A DNA stretch of 46,065 bases from NCBI RefSeq assembly GCF_000577815.1, contig NZ_CBYM010000027.1:1-46065 (forward strand), read 5' to 3'. The position numbers and the translations under genes are program-made. Source of the stretch: Clostridium saudiense. GTDB taxonomy: Bacteria > Bacillota > Clostridia > Clostridiales > Clostridiaceae. Below are positions 40,839-46,065 of this stretch, piece after piece (within the stretch, counting starts at the first letter, position 1; each line of letters begins with the position of its first letter). The notes under the pieces are model-generated. The model did not search any database. It was given only the letters and a program-made list of their open reading frames with translations, and was not told the DNA's origin.

Positions 40839-42983
40839 TTATAAATAACTATTTAGCTTTTGCTGCAACTTAAAAATCTCTTCTTTTGCATTTGGGTAAT
40901 CTGGGTCAATTTCTAATACTTTATTAAAGTAACTTATTGCAATTCTATATTTACCAATTTCTTTGAATATAAGTGCGCATTGATAATATGAAAATGCTAT
41001 ATTTCCATTATTATTGATTATAAAATTATAATCATTTAATGCTAGATTGTATTCAAAAATACACCTATAAATATATGCTCTTAAATAATAACTATCTAAA
41101 TCTTTATAATTAAAAGAGATTGCTTCATTAATTAATTCTAAAGCAAAATTAAAATTATCTTTATTTAATTCATTCAGTGAAAGTAAGTAAAAAGCCTTAC
41201 ATTTTATTTCATTATTTTCTTCATTAGAGTCATTAATATTTATTAATAAATTTTTAATTAAATCTTCAGCCTCTTCTCCTCTATTTAATTTTATTAAGGC
41301 CTCACATTTGCATAATACAATTTCACTATCATTGATTTTGTATTTGTTTGCTTCATTAGAAACCATCAATACTTCTTCATTTTCTTGATTATCTAATAAT
41401 ATTTTCATTTTAATAATATAAGGAGCACTAATGTATGGGCAAAGATTAATGCATCTATTAGCAGAATCCAATGCTTCTTTTAAATATCCTAAATTATATA
41501 ATGATTCAGCTCTAAAACTGTAAATAAGTGAATCATTTTTATCTACTTCTATACCAATATCACTTAATTCTAAACATTCTTCATATTTACCTAACTTAAT
41601 TAATGTATTGCACTTACAATTTATATAATAGATATTATTAGGCATTAAGTTCAAAACTTTATCAAAGAATTTAAGTGCCTCATCATATCTTTTTAATTTT
41701 GAATATATTCGACCAAGTTTATTGTATATACTGATAAGCTCAATTTCATTATTTTTAGTTTTTTTGTTTTTTAAAAGTTCATGAAAATATTTTAATGCAG
41801 TATCATAAGATCCCATATCAAAGTATGAGTTGCCTAAAATATCATACTTTTGAATAATTTCACTTTTATCATTACACTTAATTTTCAAAACTAAATTTAT
41901 GGCTTTTTCATAATTGAAATTTTCATAATAGCACCAAGCTAATTTAAATTTTAATTTATTATTATCTGGGTTTGTTTTTAACTGATTATCTAGCTTATCA
42001 ATCAAAAGGCTATTTATATATGAAACTCTTTCTCGAAGATAATCATAATATGGATCAATATTAATTAAATCAATAAATATATTCTTAGATTTTTCTAATT
42101 CACCAAGTTCTAAAAGTACATCAGCAAGTCCTACTTTTGCATTAAAATTATTTGGAGAAATATCTAAGCAGTGCTCATATAATTCTTTAGCATGTTTATA
42201 ATTCTTTTCCACCCATTTTAATTCTGCTGCATAATAATTTATAGCCATATCATTTGGATAATTTTTTAGTAAATTAGAAATTATATTTTTTGAAATAGTG
42301 TAATCTCCTAAAGCCATATGATATCTACACTGAAGCAAATCAAAATATGGATGATATATGTTAAAACTTTGTAATTGCTCTAAATATGTTTTAACTACTT
42401 CTATGTTATTATTGTTTAGCTCCTGTATTGTATTAAAATATAAATTAATCCATGAATCATAATCTTTATTATCTTCGACTTTAAAAAGGTAATAATTTAT
42501 AATATCATTGTTTTCAATTCTATCAATAATAAAATCAATATATTCTTTTGGAAATTGTTCATAAAGTTCTTTTTTTCTTTCATTTATTTCGAAATGTGAA
42601 TCAATTAATCTCCATACTTCGCATGGAATATTAATATTATTAATTAAATATTGAAGTAATTTTTCACAGGCCACATCTTTAGTTTCTAAAGAAAAACTTA
42701 TATCTTCATTGAGTAATTTATTCCATTCATTTATGTCTATTCTTAATGAAAATGACTTATAAATAGTTTTAACTTTTTCAATCCATTTTTCTAAGTCAGA
42801 ATTATCCTCATCAATATTTTCATTTTTAGCATATTCAAGAGCTTTTTCATATGCAGCTCTTAGAATTTTAAAGCCTTCTGGATTATCTTCTGGATTTACT
42901 TTGGTTAACAAATCGAAATACCTATCTTTTATTAAGAACTTATCTTTAGTTTTATCTATTCCTAAAACCATCCAAGTATCCAT
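40839..42983 (-). CDS. TPR protein with degenerate J-domain, HscC partner candidate
   Basis: A 714-residue protein. Residues 1-50 resemble a shortened J-domain: 'WMVLGIDKTKDKFLIKDRYF', then 'VNPEDNPEGFKILRAAYEKA'. The HPD tripeptide that stimulates Hsp70 ATPase is Asn30-Pro31-Glu32 here. From about 190 to 710 there are some twelve tetratricopeptide repeats, seen as 'LDISPNNFNAKVGLADVLLE', 'KVLNLMPNNIYYINCKCNTL' and, at the end, 'KVLEIDPDYPNAKEEI'. It is acidic, with no signal peptide. It lies directly upstream of hscC in one operon, so it is likely to feed clients to, or be regulated with, this Hsp70. E. coli hscC likewise neighbours J-like proteins (DjlB, DjlC). AGGAGGAAAA precedes the ATG. 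Confidence 0.8.
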   Translation of the reverse strand: MDTWMVLGIDKTKDKFLIKDRYFDLLTKVNPEDNPEGFKILRAAYEKALEYAKNENIDEDNSDLEKWIEKVKTIYKSFSLRIDINEWNKLLNEDISFSLETKDVACEKLLQYLINNINIPCEVWRLIDSHFEINERKKELYEQFPKEYIDFIIDRIENNDIINYYLFKVEDNKDYDSWINLYFNTIQELNNNNIEVVKTYLEQLQSFNIYHPYFDLLQCRYHMALGDYTISKNIISNLLKNYPNDMAINYYAAELKWVEKNYKHAKELYEHCLDISPNNFNAKVGLADVLLELGELEKSKNIFIDLINIDPYYDYLRERVSYINSLLIDKLDNQLKTNPDNNKLKFKLAWCYYENFNYEKAINLVLKIKCNDKSEIIQKYDILGNSYFDMGSYDTALKYFHELLKNKKTKNNEIELISIYNKLGRIYSKLKRYDEALKFFDKVLNLMPNNIYYINCKCNTLIKLGKYEECLELSDIGIEVDKNDSLIYSFRAESLYNLGYLKEALDSANRCINLCPYISAPYIIKMKILLDNQENEEVLMVSNEANKYKINDSEIVLCKCEALIKLNRGEEAEDLIKNLLININDSNEENNEIKCKAFYLLSLNELNKDNFNFALELINEAISFNYKDLDSYYLRAYIYRCIFEYNLALNDYNFIINNNGNIAFSYYQCALIFKEIGKYRIAISYFNKVLEIDPDYPNAKEEIFKLQQKLNSYL

Positions 42984-43074
42984 TTTTCCTCCTATATTAT
43001 GATTTAACTACCATATTATATAATATGTAATAATAATTGGATTATTATCTCAAAGCAAAAATAATTTATATAAA

Positions 43075-43108
43075 AAATAAGCTGAGACTTATAAATCTCA
43101 GCTTATTT
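43075..43108 (-). terminator. Rho-independent terminator of the feo operon
   Basis: AAATAAGCTGAGA and TCTCAGCTTATTT form a perfect 13-bp stem with an eight-base loop, followed on the minus strand by TTTATATAAA. It lies just after the small cysteine-rich gene. Confidence 0.8.
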
Positions 43109-43115
43109 AAAATGG

Positions 43116-43265
43116 TTATTTTTTAATTTCAAGTTTATTATTACAAGATTTCGCTTGAGAGCATCCGGAACAATGACATCCACAACTCTTATTATTCTTA
43201 ACTATTTTTCTAATAGCTAAAATTAATAGCACTAAAACTATTCCACCAATAATAAAGTTTGCCAT
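43116..43265 (-). CDS. FeoB-associated Cys-rich membrane protein
   Basis: A 49-residue protein, too short for most gene finders. Residues 4-18 form one membrane helix ('FIIGGIVLVLLILAI'), followed by a basic stretch and a cytosolic tail with five cysteines in 'CGCHCSGCSQAKSC'. This is the pattern of the FeoB_associated family (PF12669), found after feoB in Firmicutes. It may bind iron or Fe-S at the channel exit or act like FeoC. GGAAGTGAATAGT precedes the ATG. It lies 35 bases after feoB and before the operon terminator. Confidence 0.85.
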   Translation of the reverse strand: MANFIIGGIVLVLLILAIRKIVKNNKSCGCHCSGCSQAKSCNNKLEIKK

Positions 43266-43300
43266 ACTATTCACTTCCTTAATGAGTATAATAAATTATC

Positions 43301-45445
43301 TTAGTTGGCATTTGTTACTTTTTTCTTGCTTTTTATATCTCTACCTGATAATACTGCTATAGAAATTGCGAATACTGCAATTAAAACAGAACCAATTGCA
43401 CCAATTAAGCTACCAGTACCTAAAATAAAACTACCTATTTGATTAATCATTAAAGCAACAATATAAGCAGTAAGTGTTTGGAATCCTATAGTAATCCACA
43501 TCCATTTCCATGATCCCATTTCTCTTCTAATTGCACCTATAGCTGCAAAACAAGGAGCATTTAACATGTTAAATGCAATAAATGCTAATCCACTAGCAGC
43601 TGTAAACATTGATCCTATTTGAGTTAATAATACAGGAGTATCTTCTGCTGCTTCTGCTATTCCAAATAATACTCCAAAGGTACCAACTACATTTTCTTTA
43701 GCAACAAAGCCTGTTAATGTTGAAACTGCTGATTGCCAATTTCCAAATCCAAGTGGTGCAAATATAGGGGCTATTACTTTTCCTATGCTTGCAAGAATAC
43801 TATCTTGAGCATCTACCATTTGTAATGTCCAGCTAAATGAACTTGTAAACCAAATTACTGCACAAGCTACAAATATAATTGTTCCTGCCTTAACAATAAA
43901 GGCTTTTGCTCTGTCCCACATATGAAGTATTACACCTTTAAAACTTGGAATATGGTATTGTGGTAGTTCCATTACAAAAGGAGCAGGTTCACCTTTAAAC
44001 ACTTTTGTTTTATTTAATATAATTCCACAAATTATAATCATGAAAATTCCTAAGAAATATATAGAAGGTGCTACCCATGATGCTCCTCCAAATATTGCCC
44101 CAGCAAATAAGGCAATTATAGGAAGCTTTGCTCCACAAGGAATAAATGTTGTAAGCATTATTGTAATTCTTCTATCTTTATCATTTTCCATTGTTCTAGT
44201 AGCCATTATACCAGGAACCCCACAACCAGAACTTATAAGAACTGGAATAAATGATTTTCCAGAAAGACCAAACTTACGGAAAATTCTATCCATAATAAAA
44301 GCTATTCTAGCCATATAACCACAATCTTCTAATATCGCTAATAAGAAAAATAATAACATAATTTGAGGAACAAATCCTAATACAGCACCAACACCGCCTA
44401 TTATTCCGTCATTAATTAATCCTTGTAACCAAGGTGCAGTTCCTATATTTTCTAAAAATGCAGCTACATTTTCTCCAATAATTTCACCAAATAGCGTATC
44501 ATTAGTCCAATCAGTAAGTATTGCTCCTAATGAACTAACAGAAATATAGTAAACTCCCCACATTATTAAAGCGAAAATAGGTAATGCAAGTATTCTATTT
44601 GTAACAACCTTATCAATTTTATCTGAAATTGTATGCTTAGAGTTATCTTTTTTCTTTATAATCTTTGAAACAATAGAACCTATGAATTCATATCTTTCTG
44701 CTGTAATTATACCTTCAGCATCATCATCAAACTCTTTTTCACATTTACTAATGATATTTTCAATTTTATTATTTACTTCATTACTAATAGTTACTTTTTC
44801 TAATAAGTTGCTATCTCTTTCAAAAAGTTTTATTGCCATCCAATTATCGTTAATATCGCTTTTTTTCAATTTTTCACTGCTTATTAATGCTTTTATTTCA
44901 TTAAGTGCAGATTTTACTTCTTGAGAAAAATTCATATTAAAATTATTAGAAGTTTTATTTTTAGCTATTTCAATTGCTTTTAAAGCAACTTCTTTAGTTC
45001 CAGTTCCTTTTAAGGCACTAGTCTTAATTACTGGACACCCTAAAATTTGTGATATTTTATCTAAATTTATAATATCACCACGTTTTTCAACTACATCAAT
45101 CATATTTAATGCAATAACCGTTGGTATACCTAATTCTAATATTTGAGTTGTTAAATATAAATTTCTTTCAATGTTTGAAGCATCAATTATATTTATAATT
45201 GCATCTGGTTTATCATCAATCATAAAGTTTCTTGTTACTACCTCTTCTAGAGTATATGGTGATAAAGAATAAACTCCCGGCAAATCTACAATCTCAACAT
45301 CATTATACCCCTTTAATTTACCAACCTTTTTTTCAACTGTTACTCCTGGCCAATTACCTACATATTGCTTTGCACCTGTAAGATTATTAAACATTGTTGT
45401 TTTACCGCAATTTGGATTACCAGCTAATCCAATTTTAATTGACAT
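43301..45445 (-). CDS. feoB: Ferrous iron transporter FeoB
   Basis: A 714-residue Fe2+ transporter. The N-terminal GTPase has G1 GNPNCGKTT (9-17), G2 'WPGVTVEKK', G3 'DLPGVYSLSP', and G4 'ALNMIDV' (an NxxD variant, as in all FeoB). A helical GDI-like domain follows at about 175-265. The membrane part has two Gate repeats, with the cysteine 'ISSGCGVPGIMATRTM' and 'TFIPCGAKLPIIALFAGAIF' motifs of the iron path. The length is normal. It imports ferrous iron under anaerobic conditions. It lies 32 bases after the second feoA gene. Confidence 0.96.
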   Translation of the reverse strand: MSIKIGLAGNPNCGKTTMFNNLTGAKQYVGNWPGVTVEKKVGKLKGYNDVEIVDLPGVYSLSPYTLEEVVTRNFMIDDKPDAIINIIDASNIERNLYLTTQILELGIPTVIALNMIDVVEKRGDIINLDKISQILGCPVIKTSALKGTGTKEVALKAIEIAKNKTSNNFNMNFSQEVKSALNEIKALISSEKLKKSDINDNWMAIKLFERDSNLLEKVTISNEVNNKIENIISKCEKEFDDDAEGIITAERYEFIGSIVSKIIKKKDNSKHTISDKIDKVVTNRILALPIFALIMWGVYYISVSSLGAILTDWTNDTLFGEIIGENVAAFLENIGTAPWLQGLINDGIIGGVGAVLGFVPQIMLLFFLLAILEDCGYMARIAFIMDRIFRKFGLSGKSFIPVLISSGCGVPGIMATRTMENDKDRRITIMLTTFIPCGAKLPIIALFAGAIFGGASWVAPSIYFLGIFMIIICGIILNKTKVFKGEPAPFVMELPQYHIPSFKGVILHMWDRAKAFIVKAGTIIFVACAVIWFTSSFSWTLQMVDAQDSILASIGKVIAPIFAPLGFGNWQSAVSTLTGFVAKENVVGTFGVLFGIAEAAEDTPVLLTQIGSMFTAASGLAFIAFNMLNAPCFAAIGAIRREMGSWKWMWITIGFQTLTAYIVALMINQIGSFILGTGSLIGAIGSVLIAVFAISIAVLSGRDIKSKKKVTNAN

Positions 45446-45477
45446 AGTTTTTCCCCCTTATTTGTTCAATTATATAA

Positions 45478-45699
45478 TTACTCAATTACAATCATTTCTG
45501 CATCAAATTTTCTAAGTGATAACTCATATCCTCTTATATTAATTTCAATTGGATCACCTAATGGAGCAACTTTACGAACATAAATTTCACTTCCTTTAGT
45601 TATTCCCATATCCATTATCCTTCTACGAATTGGACCTGCACCTTCTACTTTTTTAACTTTTACTGTTTGTCCACATTTAACATCCTTTAATGTAGTCAT
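45478..45699 (-). CDS. FeoA family protein, second copy
   Basis: A 73-residue SH3-like FeoA domain. 'MTTLKDVKCGQTVKVKKVEG', 'IRRRIMDMGITKGSEIYVRKVAPLGDP' (here as 'RRRIMDMGITKGSEI' and 'APLGDP') and 'IRGYELSLRKFDAEMIVI' match FeoA closely, and better than the preceding gene does. FeoA is a cytosolic partner thought to bind and regulate FeoB. It lies between the first feoA and feoB. Confidence 0.92.
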   Translation of the reverse strand: MTTLKDVKCGQTVKVKKVEGAGPIRRRIMDMGITKGSEIYVRKVAPLGDPIEINIRGYELSLRKFDAEMIVIE

Positions 45700-45710
45700 A
45701 TTTAATCCCC

Positions 45711-45920
45711 CTAAACTAAGATTCTACTAGCCATTCCCTTATCTAGTGCTATTCTAGCTCCTTTAATATTTACAATTAAATTTCCACCTAAATCAGATAC
45801 TATTGTTATTCCTTCTCCAATTACAAAACCTAAGCTATTAAGAAATTTTTTTGTTTCAGCATTGCCTGTTATTTTTTTTATCGTTACTTCTTGTCCTACT
45901 TGAGATAAAATTAAAGACAT
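45711..45920 (-). CDS. FeoA family protein, first gene of the feo operon
   Basis: A 69-residue SH3-like FeoA domain. 'VGQEVTIKKITGNAETKKFL', 'GFVIGEGITIVSDLGGNLIV' and 'IKGARIALDKGMASRILV' give the family pattern; the 'LGFVIG' and 'KGARIALD' positions match. It is more divergent than the second copy. It heads a four-gene operon (feoA-feoA-feoB-Cys-rich protein) behind a Fur-type operator. AGAAGGTGTAGAA precedes the ATG. Confidence 0.92.
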   Translation of the reverse strand: MSLILSQVGQEVTIKKITGNAETKKFLNSLGFVIGEGITIVSDLGGNLIVNIKGARIALDKGMASRILV

Positions 45921-45937
45921 TTCTACACCTTCTTTTA

Positions 45938-45954
45938 TTGATAATGATTATCGT
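45938..45954. promoter_or_regulatory. Fur box of the feo operon
   Basis: GATAAT-G-ATTATC (45940-45952) is a perfect 6-1-6 repeat within a near-perfect 7-1-7 Fur box. It lies just downstream of the predicted -10, covering the start of the transcript, so Fe2+-loaded Fur would repress the operon in iron-rich conditions. Confidence 0.85.
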
Positions 45955-45967
45955 TATTTATAATTAC

Positions 45968-45995
45968 ATTATATCCTTTTTTTAGAATTTGTAAA
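45968..45995 (-). promoter_or_regulatory. Predicted promoter of the feo operon
   Basis: -35 TTTACA (45990-45995), 16-bp spacer, -10 TATAAT (45968-45973) on the minus strand. The Fur box follows 13 bases after the -10. Confidence 0.7.
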
Positions 45996-45996
45996 T

Positions 45997-46020
45997 ATAT
46001 TTAGAAGAATTTCTAAATAT
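45997..46020. repeat. 10-bp inverted repeat upstream of the feo promoter
   Basis: ATATTTAGAA-GAAT-TTCTAAATAT, next to the -35 box of the feo promoter. It could be a second operator or the end of a terminator from outside the window. The remaining bases to 46065 show no gene. Confidence 0.5.
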
Positions 46021-46065
46021 TTTTATAAACAAATCTAAATATAATAAAAAAGAACCACAAATAAT

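Noticed and set aside
1..46065. CRISPR arrays, insertion sequences, integrases or phage structural genes
   Set aside because: I saw no regularly spaced direct repeats, transposase motifs or phage genes; the single amidase is not enough to call a prophage.

Overview
The window is AT-rich chromosomal DNA from an anaerobic, low-GC Firmicute, most likely Clostridium sensu stricto. The evidence is the codon use, strong AGGAGG-type ribosome sites, a FabK-type fatty acid operon, a CIRCE-controlled htpG, the FeoA-FeoA-FeoB set and several clostridial single-copy families. I cannot name the species. Most genes are on the minus strand. I saw no rRNA, tRNA, CRISPR array, insertion sequence or clear prophage.

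Layout: (1) 0-2.6 kb: a DUF1292 protein and a polar amino acid ABC importer (ATPase, permease, lipoprotein). (2) 2.7-11.7 kb: an unrecognised acidic protein, a DUF523 protein, MutS2, a small membrane protein, a U32/DUF3656 protein, a ZapA with a very long coiled coil, and a divergent PflX-like radical SAM protein. (3) 11.7-16.8 kb: two unknown small proteins, HtpG with a perfect CIRCE operator, a DUF4870-like membrane protein that appears to start at ACG, and an intracellular GH13 amylase. (4) 17.0-26.2 kb: an eleven-gene type II fatty acid operon read as fabH-acpP-fabK-fabD-fabG-fabF-accB-fabZ-accC-accD-accA. (5) 26.6-27.7 kb: a divergent nitronate-monooxygenase-like flavoprotein carrying a four-cysteine motif. 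(6) 27.7-39 kb: CarD, a GreA-family factor, a cysteine-rich protein, GrpB, a Bax-inhibitor-1 protein, MATE plus MarR, an amidase, a DusA-type enzyme, a HAD phosphatase, a second MATE with a coupled leader peptide, and an alpha-hydroxy-acid oxidase-type FMN enzyme. (7) 39-43 kb: an HscC-type Hsp70 and a TPR protein with a degenerate J-domain. (8) 43.1-46 kb: a Fur-controlled ferrous iron operon.

The most interesting system is the fatty acid control region at 26.2-26.6 kb. Three copies of a TTTGA-N3-TCAAA palindrome, resembling the FabT box, sit on or just after three sigma-A-like promoters serving the fab operon and the divergent flavoprotein. The window encodes FabK and FabZ but neither FabA nor FabM, so it holds no known enzyme for making unsaturated acyl chains. 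The divergent flavoprotein has a CxxCxxxCx7C motif that FabK lacks, reminiscent of FabX of Helicobacter, an Fe-S flavoprotein that makes the double bond. It is therefore a candidate for the unidentified anaerobic desaturation or isomerisation step in clostridia. No fabT gene is present, although a promoter and ribosome site occupy the place where one might be expected.

Other leads are a terminator-like structure in the carD leader, the HscC/TPR pair with NPE in place of HPD, a hairpin between the hscC ribosome site and its start codon, and a 32-residue leader peptide one base before a MATE gene. Promoters, operators and terminators were read by eye and are predictions.
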